Source of the DNA: a virus
Reading direction: 5' to 3' (one strand)
DNA: 64,000 nucleotides
Virus record (IMG/VR): IMGVR_UViG_3300037116_000062
Coordinates: 1-64,000 of that record
The position numbers and the translations under genes were made by a program. How positions within the stretch are numbered: position 1 is the stretch's first letter; each line of letters starts with the position of its first letter. The notes beneath the pieces were generated by a model, which was not told the origin of the DNA, made no database searches, and saw nothing but the letters and a program-made list of their open reading frames with translations. Shown here piece by piece: positions 48,753 through 59,600 of the stretch.

Positions 48753-49404
48753 GGCAGCCGAAAAATCAGTGAGCGCGCCCCCGGTATTACCCCCCGGGGT
48801 CGCTCCTCCTGCGAACAAATATATTCGCTGTCCGTTGCCGCCGTTCGCGGTGAACATCGACACGCTAAGGCAGTACAACGAGGGCGGCGCGGTGCCAACA
48901 CGCCGCGTCATCCCACTCCCTATTTCCGTGCAAGCGGGGTCGGGAACAACCATCAACAACTCTTTCGTTCAAAGTAGCAGTGGTGGAAGCAGCGGAGGAA
49001 GCAGCAGTGGAACAACACTGAAGGCGGTCACCGCGTTCGTGAACGTCTCTCCCTTGTCACCAATTGGCGTGTTCGCTACGACAGTTCAGATGGCAAAGTC
49101 GTTTCAACTCCTGCAGGTGACTTTCAGCCAGCCCTTGGAAATTCGGCTGTATGGAACCTCGCTCGCGCAGGTGAGCGATATGGCCCGGCTCACAGACAAC
49201 GCTCCGCCGTTCGAAATCAATCACGTGATCACAGATGTCGTACTTGACACGGCTCCATACCAGTGGAGTTGGCAGAATAGGATTTGCGCAAACGCGGACA
49301 ACCCCCAGACTACGACGATCTACATCACCATCGTCAACCCCTCAGGGAGTGTGGGAACGTCATCCGCGAGTGTGGCTATAACATATCTTCCTTTAGAGGT
49401 GTGA
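48703..49404 (+). CDS. Virion protein of unknown type
   Basis: The 233-residue protein has a low-complexity Ser/Gly hinge (residues 87-102) between an N-terminal Pro-rich part and a C-terminal beta domain (AVTAFVNVSPLSPIGVFATT, QLLQVTFSQPLEIRLYG). Its design suits a tail or fibre attachment protein. The start lies within the HNH gene. Confidence 0.52.
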   Translation: MSTLAERLKTQSLPGFEAAEKSVSAPPVLPPGVAPPANKYIRCPLPPFAVNIDTLRQYNEGGAVPTRRVIPLPISVQAGSGTTINNSFVQSSSGGSSGGSSSGTTLKAVTAFVNVSPLSPIGVFATTVQMAKSFQLLQVTFSQPLEIRLYGTSLAQVSDMARLTDNAPPFEINHVITDVVLDTAPYQWSWQNRICANADNPQTTTIYITIVNPSGSVGTSSASVAITYLPLEV

Positions 49405-49405
49405 T

Positions 49406-49708
49406 TTGAGTAACCGTGAAACGTATCCAGCTTCCCAATCGCCCCTGAAGGGCGACGTGTCAGGTCCCGCGGGCGCGACCCTAGTTACAGTGGTCGGGTT
49501 ACTCGGGATTCCAATCACGCCAAGCGCCCCCGTACAAGGGAACACGCTCGTCTATAACTCAGTTACTAACACCTGGGTGCTGGGCGGGGCGAACTCGAAT
49601 AACACGAGTATCCTGATCAATGGGGCGGGTTACAGCGACGACTATGACATCGCGTGTAACCTCGTTCTAGGTATAGCCAAAAGTCCTACGTTAGTCAATG
49701 GTGCATAG
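49406..49708 (+). CDS. Small fibre-like protein
   Basis: The 100-residue protein contains PLKGDVSGPAGATLVTVVGL and a NTLVYNSVTNTWVLGGAN turn typical of phage fibre proteins. It starts at TTG 49406, with GAGGTG upstream. It may be truncated at its end by the HNH gene that follows. Confidence 0.5.
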   Translation: MSNRETYPASQSPLKGDVSGPAGATLVTVVGLLGIPITPSAPVQGNTLVYNSVTNTWVLGGANSNNTSILINGAGYSDDYDIACNLVLGIAKSPTLVNGA

Positions 49709-49716
49709 GAGGAGTG

Positions 49717-50139
49717 ATGGGTAGAGATAAAGAACATTGGAACGCTTACATGCGGGAGTTTCGCAAGACCCATCCCAGGACCGCGGAGAAACGCGCGGCT
49801 CAAAATGCACGTAATAGCCGCAACCAACAGAATGAAAAGACAACCCCCGAAGGGCGGCTCAGGGTGAAGAACCGCTACTTTCTTCGGGAGCACGGGATTA
49901 CCCTAGAGCAGAGAAATGCCATCATTGTAGAACAGGACAATCTCTGCTTAATTTGTGGGCGTCTTTTAGGAGACGACAACATGGGGGCGCTCTCTCCTGT
50001 TGTCGACCACAGCCATCTCACAGGCAAACGTCGAGGCATACTACATCGAGTTTGCAATTCCGCCATAGGGTTGCTGGAAGATAGCCCTGATTTGCTCAGG
50101 CGTGCTGCTGACTACTTGGAGAAATCACAGTGTCCATAA
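49717..50139 (+). CDS. HNH endonuclease, endonuclease VII-like (4)
   Basis: The 140-residue protein has the usual Lys/Arg helical N-terminus and the core CLICGRLLGDDN, VVDHSHLTGKRRGILHRVCN, SAIGLLEDSPDLLRRAADYL. ATG 49717 follows GGAGGAGTG. Its C-terminal codons supply the GGAG and overlap the GTG start of the next gene. Confidence 0.86.
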   Translation: MGRDKEHWNAYMREFRKTHPRTAEKRAAQNARNSRNQQNEKTTPEGRLRVKNRYFLREHGITLEQRNAIIVEQDNLCLICGRLLGDDNMGALSPVVDHSHLTGKRRGILHRVCNSAIGLLEDSPDLLRRAADYLEKSQCP

Positions 50140-50603
50140 ATCTGAACGATTCAATCCCTGCGGCCCCAGCGGGTTCAACAAACGTAAAGTGGGCTGAGGA
50201 CACTTCTGGCAACGTAAGTGCATACACTTCGGGCGCGCCCGTGATCACTACGAGTTCCGTCGACCTGACGGGCCGAGTGGCCAACATCGGCGGGACGAAC
50301 CTCATCGCTTCACCGACAGCGGGATGCTATCGCATCTCGGTTTACATCGCAGTCACGACCGCAGGCGGGTCATCCTCGACTCTGCCAGCCACAGTGTTCA
50401 CGTGGAACGACCAGCAGAGCGGCTACGCAATGAGTCTGACACTCACACCAACCAACAGTGGCGACTCGCTGGGCACCTTCCAAGACGCCGTCGGATTCAT
50501 ATCGGCGAATACGTCCGCTATTCAGTACTCGACCACAGGGTATGTTTCCGCGGGCTCGCCCCAAATGGCCTATGCCCTCCATATAAGAATTGAGCAGATG
50601 TAG
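50130..50603 (+). CDS. Small beta-rich virion protein
   Basis: The 157-residue protein (SINLNDSIPAAPAGSTNVKW; CYRISVYIAVTTAGGSSSTL) is a jelly-roll-like beta protein resembling small fibre or baseplate C1q/TNF-type domains; the second half of the frameshifted gene at 24175 has a similar pattern. The start is GTG 50130. Confidence 0.55.
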   Translation: MSINLNDSIPAAPAGSTNVKWAEDTSGNVSAYTSGAPVITTSSVDLTGRVANIGGTNLIASPTAGCYRISVYIAVTTAGGSSSTLPATVFTWNDQQSGYAMSLTLTPTNSGDSLGTFQDAVGFISANTSAIQYSTTGYVSAGSPQMAYALHIRIEQM

Positions 50604-50621
50604 AGCGGTTTAAGGAGTTTC

Positions 50622-52187
50622 ATGGCAACGAACATCAACCTCAAAGGTGTCACGGAACTTCTAATCACAGGGATTACTTCCCCCTCCATCTCGCATGGCG
50701 TCGTATCATTCACGATCCCGGGGGCAGCCCCTGGCGGGTCAAGTGGCGACATTCAATACAATAACGCGGGAGTGTTTGGCGGCTCTGCTGCAACGGTGGA
50801 TGCCTCTGGCAACATCTCCGCGCTCACCGTGAATGCTACTACGGGATTTCAGATCGCAGGCGCAGCCCCTTCAGGGCATTTCCTTGTCGGCAACGGGACG
50901 AACTATGTAGACTCCACATCCCTGCCCTCAGGCACGGTATTGTGGAATCAGATCGGCAACGCCGCAGGCAACCTCACGCTCGCAAACGCGGGCTATACGA
51001 CGACCTTCAACCAGACAGGCGCGGTTGCTTGGATTTGGGCTAACACTACGGTAGGGACCGTAGGGAGTACCAACGCATCTCCACTGCTAGAACTCGCAGC
51101 ACAGTACTGGGCGACAGGGGGAGTAACTGGCACGGACTTGTGGACAGTCGGTATTGCAGCGTTGACTGCGGGATTGAACAGTCCTAGCACGCTGACGTTC
51201 ACCCATACAGGCAGCACAGGGGTAGCAGCCGTGCGAGTTCCCCTGCTTGACATCGGCGGAACCGACACTGGCCTCTCCCGCCTTGGCGCGGCATCTATTG
51301 CTGTTGGCAACGGTACTGCGGGGGACTTCACAGGAAACCTGAAACTAGCAACCGCGCAGCTAGTTTCAGGCGGGTCGGTGTTCCCCCAGTTGTCCGTCAC
51401 GAATACTTCTGCTGCAAACAGAGCGTCTTTCGATGTTACCAATGACATAGGTACTCAGTTTGGTGGTGAAGTGTTTGGGTCCGCATTCGGCGGTGGATTC
51501 AGCAACGGGGTGTTCATATATGCAGCCAGCGGGTCTACTCCTGCCCCGTTTCTTAGGTTTGTTTCCAGCGGGGAGGTAGCCAGCGGGGGAACCACGCCAA
51601 TTCAATTTTGCGCAGGTGGATTCAGTGTGCTCCCACAGTTGTCAATTCTGCCTACTGGAGCATTGCAAATTGGGGGAACAGATTTATCACTTTTCCGAAA
51701 CAGTGCGGGAGTCATCGGCATTGGCGATGGTACTGTCACCAACTTCGGCTCTATTCTAGCTGCTAACTACGGTGCTTTGGCTAATGGTCTGTTCAGATGG
51801 ACTAACGTAGCTAATACTGTGTATGACACAGGCATCTCCCGCCTCGGTGCAGCGTCCTTGGCGATTGGCAACAGTACTGCTGGGAACACGACTGGCAACC
51901 TGAGTTTCAATCGCGTTAGTTTAGCAGGAGCAGACTTTGCGGGGCAAGCAACCATTACGGCAGCGGCAACAACCGTCGCAGTGACCTTTGCAGCCAACTA
52001 CACAGGCACAAGGCAACCTGTAATTGTGTTGACGCCAACATCCGACCCACTCGCACTTGGTGTCCCTGTTGGATACTGGGTTACCTACAGCGGTAGTGCT
52101 GGAGCGTGGACGGGCTTTACTGTGAACATTCAGGCTGCATTGGCAGGTAATGTTACTTTCAACTACTTGGTTGTGGGACAAGCGTAA
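50622..52187 (+). CDS. Tail fibre or tailspike-like protein with internal repeats
   Basis: The 521-residue protein has a fibre-type N-terminus (GGSSGDIQYNNAGVFGGSAA; FLVGNGTNYVDS) and a repeated unit DTGLSRLGAASIAVGNGTAG / DTGISRLGAASLAIGNSTAG with a looser third copy (DLSLFRNSAGVIGIGDGT), then a C-terminal adhesion-like domain (about 435-521). It is a likely receptor-binding protein. There is no chaperone-cleavage motif I can identify. Confidence 0.7.
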   Translation: MATNINLKGVTELLITGITSPSISHGVVSFTIPGAAPGGSSGDIQYNNAGVFGGSAATVDASGNISALTVNATTGFQIAGAAPSGHFLVGNGTNYVDSTSLPSGTVLWNQIGNAAGNLTLANAGYTTTFNQTGAVAWIWANTTVGTVGSTNASPLLELAAQYWATGGVTGTDLWTVGIAALTAGLNSPSTLTFTHTGSTGVAAVRVPLLDIGGTDTGLSRLGAASIAVGNGTAGDFTGNLKLATAQLVSGGSVFPQLSVTNTSAANRASFDVTNDIGTQFGGEVFGSAFGGGFSNGVFIYAASGSTPAPFLRFVSSGEVASGGTTPIQFCAGGFSVLPQLSILPTGALQIGGTDLSLFRNSAGVIGIGDGTVTNFGSILAANYGALANGLFRWTNVANTVYDTGISRLGAASLAIGNSTAGNTTGNLSFNRVSLAGADFAGQATITAAATTVAVTFAANYTGTRQPVIVLTPTSDPLALGVPVGYWVTYSGSAGAWTGFTVNIQAALAGNVTFNYLVVGQA

Positions 52188-52197
52188 AGGGATAAAA

Positions 52198-52551
52198 ATG
52201 ATAACACTAGCAGCACAAGACATAACCAGCACCGCCAAGATGTTCAACGGTACCACCCTCACCACGGTCACTGACACGCTGTTCGTCTCCTATATTGAGA
52301 TCAACTTCGCAAGTGGCACGGTTGTCGCGATGATTCAACGCGGAACCATGGTCAATGGGGTCTTCACAGTGAACTACCCGACAATGCGGGTGGACGTCGC
52401 CCCCGACGGCACCTTCCAATCGCAAGACGGTCTATGGAGTGGCACTATCCCGAACTGGACAGCATCGCTCTCAGCCATCGCGGCACCTTTTGACGGACTA
52501 CTGTTGTCGTCTACAGTGACTAGCGGGACGGTAATCAAGGGGTCGCTGTAA
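52198..52551 (+). CDS. Small beta-rich protein in the fibre cluster
   Basis: The 117-residue protein (LAAQDITSTAKMFNGTTLTT) is beta-rich and uncharged, probably a fibre-associated or decoration protein. ATG 52198 follows AAAGGGATAA. Its stop overlaps the next ATG. Confidence 0.5.
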   Translation: MITLAAQDITSTAKMFNGTTLTTVTDTLFVSYIEINFASGTVVAMIQRGTMVNGVFTVNYPTMRVDVAPDGTFQSQDGLWSGTIPNWTASLSAIAAPFDGLLLSSTVTSGTVIKGSL

Positions 52552-52856
52552 TGCTTCCCGACCAGATTAACGTTCCCGTCGCAGAGGCTTCTGCGTCACA
52601 GGATGGATACGTCCACCGTGTGCTGGTCGCATTTGACGTCTTCGTGAACGTCCTCTTTAGGGGGCGGATGGACGAGACGATTTCGGCCCGATCCTATAGG
52701 GCAGCTCTCCAGGGCAAACTGTGGGGGAAAGTCATGAACGCCTTCCTCAACCTGTTCCAAGCGAACCACGGGGCGCTCGCCGCCGCGGGAGATTTGGAGC
52801 GCGCGGATAGCGTAGCAGGCACTGAACAAAAGACACTTGACACGCCGTCCAAATAG
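52551..52856 (+). CDS. Conserved small phage protein with ETISAR motif
   Basis: The 101-residue helical protein contains VFVNVLFRGRMDETISARSY, a pattern (a(l)n.l..G...eTlSaR.w) I know from widespread phage proteins near lysis or tail genes whose function is unknown. Its start overlaps the previous stop by one base. Confidence 0.5.
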   Translation: MLPDQINVPVAEASASQDGYVHRVLVAFDVFVNVLFRGRMDETISARSYRAALQGKLWGKVMNAFLNLFQANHGALAAAGDLERADSVAGTEQKTLDTPSK

Positions 52857-52865
52857 GTGTAATAT
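52837..52865 (+). promoter_or_regulatory. Sigma-70 promoter for 52884 onward
   Basis: TTGACA (52837-52842), 17 nt and TAATAT (52860-52865) are close to consensus, immediately upstream of the gene at 52884. It lies in the 3' end of the previous gene and probably drives the internal-virion-protein genes. Confidence 0.75.
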
Positions 52866-52883
52866 CAAGATAGGAGGAAATCT

Positions 52884-53114
52884 ATGTCCGAACCAACCAC
52901 ACCCCGAGTATCCGTCCCATTAACCGCTGAACAGGCCACCGCACTGCTGAAAGCGCACCACGAGTATCTGGCAGCGAAGGTCGCCCGATTGGAAGCGAGC
53001 GAAGTGGAACTGAAGGCGGCGAACGCCGTGAATCAGGTCATCCAATCAATCCCGCGTCCCGACGCAGGAAACTGGGAAGTAAACCTGAAGGATGGAACGA
53101 TCGACCCCAAGTAG
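52884..53114 (+). CDS. Small helical protein
   Basis: The 76-residue protein has one long amphipathic helix (about 15-55, ATALLKAHHEYLAAKVARLE). ATG 52884 follows AGGAGGAAATCT. Role unknown. Confidence 0.5.
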   Translation: MSEPTTPRVSVPLTAEQATALLKAHHEYLAAKVARLEASEVELKAANAVNQVIQSIPRPDAGNWEVNLKDGTIDPK

Positions 53115-53120
53115 GTGACC

Positions 53121-53516
53121 GTGATCCAGATCAACCCGTTTGACCCAACTCAGGACAGCCCCGCATTGCAGAAAGCGATCGACGGGGCTGTCTTCCATCC
53201 TGGCGCTTGGAAATTGGCCGATTTCCTGCCTGACGAGTCTACTAAAGTGTGTGCCGTCATCAGCGATCAAAATGGCCCTATCGCGTATACGAGATACACG
53301 AAGGTGCTCCGCGTCTGTTGCGTCTGGAATGATGAAGCAGACTATTCGCGCAATGCGAAAGCGGTCATCTTCGGAATCAAAGACGCCGTAACTCGGGCGC
53401 GCGCGAGCGGATTTTCTGAAGTCATTATCCAATCGGCCAATCCGAAATTGGCCACATTTCTAGAAAACGTCCTCAAGATGAAAAAGAGTGACGGCGAATT
53501 TCTGCTATACGTTTAA
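53121..53516 (+). CDS. Small alpha/beta protein, distantly acetyltransferase-like
   Basis: The 131-residue protein has alternating strands and helices (TKVCAVISDQNGPIAYTRYT; ASGFSEVIIQSANPKLATFL, ending FLLYV) reminiscent of a GNAT fold, but the R-x-x-G-x-G/A acetyl-CoA loop is not visible. Similar non-catalytic proteins accompany phage internal proteins. The GTG at 53121 is favoured by TAGGTG. Confidence 0.42.
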   Translation: MIQINPFDPTQDSPALQKAIDGAVFHPGAWKLADFLPDESTKVCAVISDQNGPIAYTRYTKVLRVCCVWNDEADYSRNAKAVIFGIKDAVTRARASGFSEVIIQSANPKLATFLENVLKMKKSDGEFLLYV

Positions 53517-53530
53517 CCAAGGACACCCCC

Positions 53531-54319
53531 ATGTGCAACGGCGATACTCTCATCGGCAAGGCGTTAGGCACTTCGACAAGCGCAGAGAACAATATCAACA
53601 AATCGATTCAGCAGTTCTCTGGCACGCTATTGAGCGAAGCGAAAACTGTGTTCGGGGACGCGAACCAAACCTTCAACACCCTCTCTGGACAGGCCACGTC
53701 AATATTTAATGGCGGGCCAAGCCAACTGGGTTGGAGCGCGGGCCAAGTGTCCGCGACGAATGCAGGTATCGTGAACAACGCCGCGACTGCAGAGCGCAAC
53801 TTGAAAGGTGCGGTAGTAGGCGGGTCCGCTCCTGGAGTTGGCGGAACTGAGAACCCGAACTTCGTAAACGCGGAAGCGAACCTGCAAAACCAGCAAGCAG
53901 TCGCAGAGAACCAAGCGACTCAGGAAGATTACGCCCAGGGCAACAAAAACTGGCAGACTTCTGCGGGGATATTGCAGAATGCCCCGAGCGTGTTTAACGC
54001 CGCCCAAGGGTATAACTCAGAAGCAGCGAGCGAACTGAACACCGCGCAAAAGTCTCAAACGGCCCTTGACAAGCAGAACAACTGGCAAGGCGGGCTCATA
54101 AAGAGCGGCCTCAATATGGCAGCGGATTTCGCCACGGGCGGGGTCAGCGGCGCGGTTGGCGCAGGACTAGGCAACATGTCCAGCGACAGTTCTCTCGGCG
54201 AGAACCTGGGCAACTTCTGGAGTGGGGCAATCAATCCGGGCGGCACAGGTACTATGCCTGGAGGTGCTGGTACGACCTCAGGACCGAATGGTATCGGTAT
54301 GGGACAATCGCAGGAATAA
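53531..54319 (+). CDS. Putative internal virion protein (small)
   Basis: The 262-residue protein is Ala/Asn/Gln/Gly-rich and helical (QNQQAVAENQATQEDYAQGN) with a Gly-rich C-terminus, typical of podovirus ejection proteins. It precedes two much larger putative ejection proteins. ATG 53531 follows AAGGACACCC. Confidence 0.58.
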   Translation: MCNGDTLIGKALGTSTSAENNINKSIQQFSGTLLSEAKTVFGDANQTFNTLSGQATSIFNGGPSQLGWSAGQVSATNAGIVNNAATAERNLKGAVVGGSAPGVGGTENPNFVNAEANLQNQQAVAENQATQEDYAQGNKNWQTSAGILQNAPSVFNAAQGYNSEAASELNTAQKSQTALDKQNNWQGGLIKSGLNMAADFATGGVSGAVGAGLGNMSSDSSLGENLGNFWSGAINPGGTGTMPGGAGTTSGPNGIGMGQSQE

Positions 54320-54328
54320 GGAGACAGC

Positions 54329-56656
54329 ATGCCAGTTAATCCGCCTACTACCACCGCAGGACAGAACGATCCGAATCCCCAGCCGATCCAGAATCCGAAC
54401 GCCCCTATGGGCTCGACGATTCAGCAAGATCCGACGCAGCCCAACACCTCGGCACAGCCCACGCAACCCACGGACAATAGCGCGTATGTCGAGAACCAAG
54501 GACGCCCCCAGCCGCAGGCACCCGCAAACGCGCCCATTATGGCCCATACGCCAGCCACGCCCCAAGCATCTCTACACGCGCGCTTATTTGACGGCATCCT
54601 GAAGAACCTTTCGGGCGGGCCGATCAAGGTTCAGCAGACCGACCCGACCACGGGCGACACCCGGGAAGTTGAAGTCCCGCGCTCAAAATCATCCATGGCG
54701 AACAGCGTCCTCGCTGGCGTCCTCAGTTCCATGTTCACGGGCGCACAAGGCCGAGGCTCTGATCCCGACTACAAGCCCGTCATGGGCAGTCACGGCACCC
54801 AGCACGCGGAAGACCAAGCCGCACAGCAGGCGAAACTCGACCAGATGCAAGACCGCAAGATGAAGGTTCTGGACACGAACCTGAAGACGATCCAAACCCA
54901 GATGGCCGCCGCTCGTTTGGGCGACGAAACCATGGACAAGCAGATCGCCGACGGCTCTCAGCAGATGGAGATGTCGCGGACGTATGACCAAGGCCTGCAG
55001 CCGGGGGAAGAACCGTCTATCAAGAAAGAACACCTCACGCACGATCAAGCCATGAGCATGATCGGCGATGGGAAACTCGGGCTGATTGCCGTCCCAAGTG
55101 GGCGCGCGAGCCACCTAGACCCCGCCACAGGTAAGGTCGTCAATGACGTCCAGTACTCGGTCATCGACCCCCACGTGAAGGTAAAACTGACTGAAGACGA
55201 TGTCAAAGCGATGGCACAGACCCGCCCCGCGCTCGCGAACGCATATCAGCAGAGTGGCGGAAACATAGAACTCCCGTTGGACGTGGTCAACAGCGCCCGT
55301 CTCGAACGTGGGAAGGTCTACAACGTTCAGGCAGGATTAGATCAGATCGTAAGCGACAAGGACGCCGCGAAGACGCTTGGGGTTAAAGACGGCAAGATCG
55401 GCAATCTGATGTCGATCGCTTCTGACCCGACATATCGCCAAGCACTTCAGAATACCGAAGCCCAGTTGGCGGCGCACGCGAATAGCGACAGGCACTACTC
55501 AGTTCTTGACGCCATGCTGTCAGTCCCAGGTGGACCCGCGCTCGCCAAGAAATTGGGTATTGACCCGACCAAGGCGAATGCGTGGCTCGACAGTGAGCAT
55601 GAGAAGCGCACCGCGGCAGACGCGATGGCGAAACTCGGCGGAGTCGGCGACAAGGCTATCGCAACCCCCGAAGCCAAGAAGGAAGTGGTCAACACGATTA
55701 GCGAAGACCCGACGCTGACCGACCCGCAGAAAGCAATCCTGCAGGCTGGCTTGTCCGATAACATGACAAACGGCCAAATCAAGGCTTTGAAGATGCAGGC
55801 CGAAGGGTTCAATAAGGCGAACCAGAACGATGCCGCGAAGACCAAACTGGCAGGCGGGGATCCGAAGGTCGCCGCGGAAACGGCCACCAGCATCGTTGAC
55901 GGTAACTTCGGAACGATCGAGAAACTCGCATCCCTCAGGGGTGACGCTCGACAAATTCTGAGCAACTCCGTTATTGCTGAAGCTAAGAAGCGCGGCTTGA
56001 CTGAGAGCAACTGGGGCCCCGACGCACTGGACGCCAAGTCCAAGATGTGGGCGGATTACCACAGCAACGACAAGAACAAGACGGGCTCAAACATCGGAGC
56101 GTTCCGTACGTTCTTGAACCACGCAGACGAAGCGTCGGAAATCAGTGACAAATGGAAACGCGTTGGCAGCCCAATTCTCGACAAGCCGATGGGCGAACTG
56201 GAGAAGACGGGATTCGGCGGCACTGAATTCGCGAACTTCGAACGCTCCTTGGAACCTGTCCGCAAAGAGTACATGTCGTTCTTGAATGCGAATAGGGCAG
56301 AACACGACGCTGACATCAAAGTCATGCAGACCGTTCTGAACTCCGCATCCACTCCGAAGCAAGTGACTGAGGCACTCTCGTACTTGGCGGAATCCGCCGA
56401 TAAGCGATTGGCCGAAGTCGCGCGTACATACAACGGGACGATGGGCACTACGATGCCCACGATTCTTTCGCCGCAAGCAAAGAATGTCCTACAACGGTTT
56501 GGCGTGAAGAGTATGACCGAACCTTTGATTGCCGATCTACCCAAGGGACAGGGTCAGAAGATCGACCCGAAGACTGCTGCGATATTCCAGGGCGCGGCAG
56601 GTGGGGATCTGAAGACCGCGCGTGAGATGGCGAAGCAAGCTGGATGGACTCTATAA
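54329..56656 (+). CDS. Putative internal virion protein (775 aa)
   Basis: The protein begins with a disordered Pro/Gln/Asn-rich stretch (about 1-70) and continues mostly helical and charged, without enzyme motifs. Its size, composition and place between the small and the 1286-residue protein suit an ejection protein released with the DNA. ATG 54329 follows AAGGAGACAG. Confidence 0.6.
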   Translation: MPVNPPTTTAGQNDPNPQPIQNPNAPMGSTIQQDPTQPNTSAQPTQPTDNSAYVENQGRPQPQAPANAPIMAHTPATPQASLHARLFDGILKNLSGGPIKVQQTDPTTGDTREVEVPRSKSSMANSVLAGVLSSMFTGAQGRGSDPDYKPVMGSHGTQHAEDQAAQQAKLDQMQDRKMKVLDTNLKTIQTQMAAARLGDETMDKQIADGSQQMEMSRTYDQGLQPGEEPSIKKEHLTHDQAMSMIGDGKLGLIAVPSGRASHLDPATGKVVNDVQYSVIDPHVKVKLTEDDVKAMAQTRPALANAYQQSGGNIELPLDVVNSARLERGKVYNVQAGLDQIVSDKDAAKTLGVKDGKIGNLMSIASDPTYRQALQNTEAQLAAHANSDRHYSVLDAMLSVPGGPALAKKLGIDPTKANAWLDSEHEKRTAADAMAKLGGVGDKAIATPEAKKEVVNTISEDPTLTDPQKAILQAGLSDNMTNGQIKALKMQAEGFNKANQNDAAKTKLAGGDPKVAAETATSIVDGNFGTIEKLASLRGDARQILSNSVIAEAKKRGLTESNWGPDALDAKSKMWADYHSNDKNKTGSNIGAFRTFLNHADEASEISDKWKRVGSPILDKPMGELEKTGFGGTEFANFERSLEPVRKEYMSFLNANRAEHDADIKVMQTVLNSASTPKQVTEALSYLAESADKRLAEVARTYNGTMGTTMPTILSPQAKNVLQRFGVKSMTEPLIADLPKGQGQKIDPKTAAIFQGAAGGDLKTAREMAKQAGWTL

Positions 56657-56665
56657 AGGAGCAAC

Positions 56666-59600
56666 ATGGGCGACGCATTCGATCAACTAGGTAATCAACC
56701 TCAACCGAATCAGACCGTCGCCCAACCTGCGGGCGGCGGGGATGCGTTCGATCAACTCGCCCCGTCCACTACCCAACCTGTACCTGTACCTGTTCCGCAC
56801 TACACGGACCCGCATCCTACAGGTACGATCTCAGCGACCACGCCCACCATCTTCGACCGTATTGAGAACATGTTCCGATACGCGAACCCGAACACCCGTC
56901 CGAACATCCAGCCCGAAGACAAGGCTGCGAATCGTGCGGGGGACATGCAACTCATCCGGCCCGAAGAGGCGATGACGGCGAGCGAACAGAAAGATCACCC
57001 GATGGCTACCGCTATCGGACAGGCAGCGGGCGGCATGACGTCGCCTGAGTCCCTCGCAATCATGGCGGCATTGCCTGTGGCAGGGCCGATGGCTCTGCAA
57101 TTGGCATCGGCGGGGTTCACCGCGCAGGCGCTAAAGAGCGCGTACGACACCTACCCTGAAATCAAAGCTGCGTTTGATCGCGGCGACGAGAGTGAAGTCG
57201 AACGTCTCGTCACCCACGCCACGCTGGATCTTGGGATGGCGGCGATGACTGCGAAGCACACTATCTCGGGAGAGCCCTACCTCAAAGGTAAGTCCACTCA
57301 GTTCGAGAAGGCTGTCGCAGATCGTGTTACTTCCCCTGAAGCACGCCAGGGCTTCGCGAACTATGAAGCGAAGACGGATGAAATCCACAACCCGCATGCG
57401 CCGAAGGCCGATCCTAAACTGCCAGCCTTCCGTCCGCACGACAAGACGATCGCAGGAGTCACGGCGAAGGAATCCGCACTGCAGCAGGAGAACCCAGGTT
57501 TGGCGACCCGCACTATGGGCGCTCTGACCTCGGACACCGCAGCGAAGGAATTCCAAGCAGGGCAGGCACCCGATTACACGAAGCAGGCAGTGAGCACGGT
57601 TGGCCAGAAGGTCGAAGACCGAGTGGCATCACACGACGCTCTCGTGAACGGCCAACCCGAGCCCGACCAGATCACTGGCACCGATACTGTGTCCAAACAC
57701 GACACGCTCGATGACATGCACAATGCTATGCGCAAGTCGTCTGAGCAGACGTATCAGAAGGCGGACGTCGAAGACCGCAAAGACATCGCGGCGTGGCAGC
57801 AGGAAGTCGCGAAGGCCCAGGCGGATTACAAGGACTCCGTCGCGCGCCACAACCAGAATATCGCCGACTATAACTCCACGGAGGAAGGCAAGAAGAACCC
57901 GATGGAGCCCGAAGCGTACAACCCCGAAGACGCTAAGGTTCCCGAGAAGCCAGACACCTACGCCCAGATGAAGAGTGATCTTCAAGCGGCACAGGAGAAC
58001 GCGAAGAGTGCTGATCCTGTCGTACGCCAGAAGGCGTTTGAGACAGAGATCCCGAAGGCGAACAAATCCATCGACAAATGGTTCTCCGATCACAGCGATG
58101 CAATCAGCGACCCCGAGTACCAATCGGCAAAGCGATTGCGCGCGGATTCTGAGAAGGTCAAGACGATGGCGCAGATGTTGCGCCAGCCCATACTGGACGG
58201 CAACCTGTCGTCTGGCAAGATGTCCTCAGTCGAAGCGGCCATCAACAAGAAGTCCGTTCGTGGCGGTTTCAGTGAGAACGCTTTCGCCAACCTACTCGGT
58301 CCCGAAGGGTACGAGAACTGGAATAGCGTAAAGGATTTGTTCAAGCCGATCAACGCAGGCAGTGGTGATTCGTGGGGTACGAGAACTCTGACCTATGTCG
58401 CCCAGAACCTTCTGGGGCACATCGTCGGACTTCCAGCGGCAGTCACGGGCATCGGCGGCGTCGGTACGGCGCTCGCTACATCCCGCGGCATGGAATGGTT
58501 TTCAAACAAGGTCATGTTCGATCCTGAGTTCGGTTCTTGGTTCAAGGATGCGACTGACGCACTGAAGAGTGCGCGAGGCACTGTTGCATCAATCCCAGGT
58601 GAACTCCGCAATCGTCTTGTCAGTTTGATGGACAAGATCAAGTCGAGTTCGCGGGGGTCCGCAGGTGCAGATGTTCCGCAAGGCAACGAGCCGATCACCA
58701 ACAAGTTCGGACGTAGTGGTCTGGGCGGCGGCGCAGCGGCAGACGCGGCAGCATCCGATCAGGCAGCGCAGATGAAGGCAGCGCAGATGAAGGCACAGAG
58801 CGACGCGCAAGCGGCCAAACCCGAGCCCCAGGTCGCATTTGACATGGAGCACGGCGTAGTGCCTGATGCAGACGGAACCCTTCACCACACGATGTCAATC
58901 GCCAAAGGCGACGAACATCTAGGCATGCTCAACATTGAACAGCAGACGCCCGATTCATGGACGGTCAAAGACGCAGCACTGAAACCTGATGCACGCGGGA
59001 AGGGTCTAGGCCCTCAAGCGTACGAGCAGGCATTTCAGAAGGCGACTGAGGCGGGCATGAAAACGGTGGAGAGTGACATCTCTAATACCCCTGCGGCACA
59101 AGGCGTATGGGAGAAACTAAAGGCGAAGTATCCTGCAGCCATCACCGAAGAGAACGGTCAGTATACTGCTGACCTCTCCAAACTGAATGGCCTACAGGAA
59201 GCGCCCCCAACCCCGAAGGCTCCGCGGGAGTCAATCGGCCCAGGTCACAACCCTGATCTGGAAATTTCTACGCGCGACGCAGGTGCGAACAACCCGACAG
59301 AGCATGTCACAGGTTGGGACGCGATTGAACAGGCGGAAGCGTCCAAGCCTGGGCACATCAAAAAACTTCTGAACGAAGTCATGAAGTATCCCGACTTAGG
59401 CGTGAAACTCAGTGAGGATGATATCGCCAACCCACGTCAAGGTTTGGAGAAGGTCGTCAATCAGTGGGCTAAGAATCTGGAATGGTTGCACAACAAGATT
59501 CCCGCGTCCATCAGGAATATCTCCAAGTTATGGTACGATTCGGCCAACAAGATGTCGAACCAATGGGCGGACACGTACAACGTAACCAAGCAGCAGGCGG

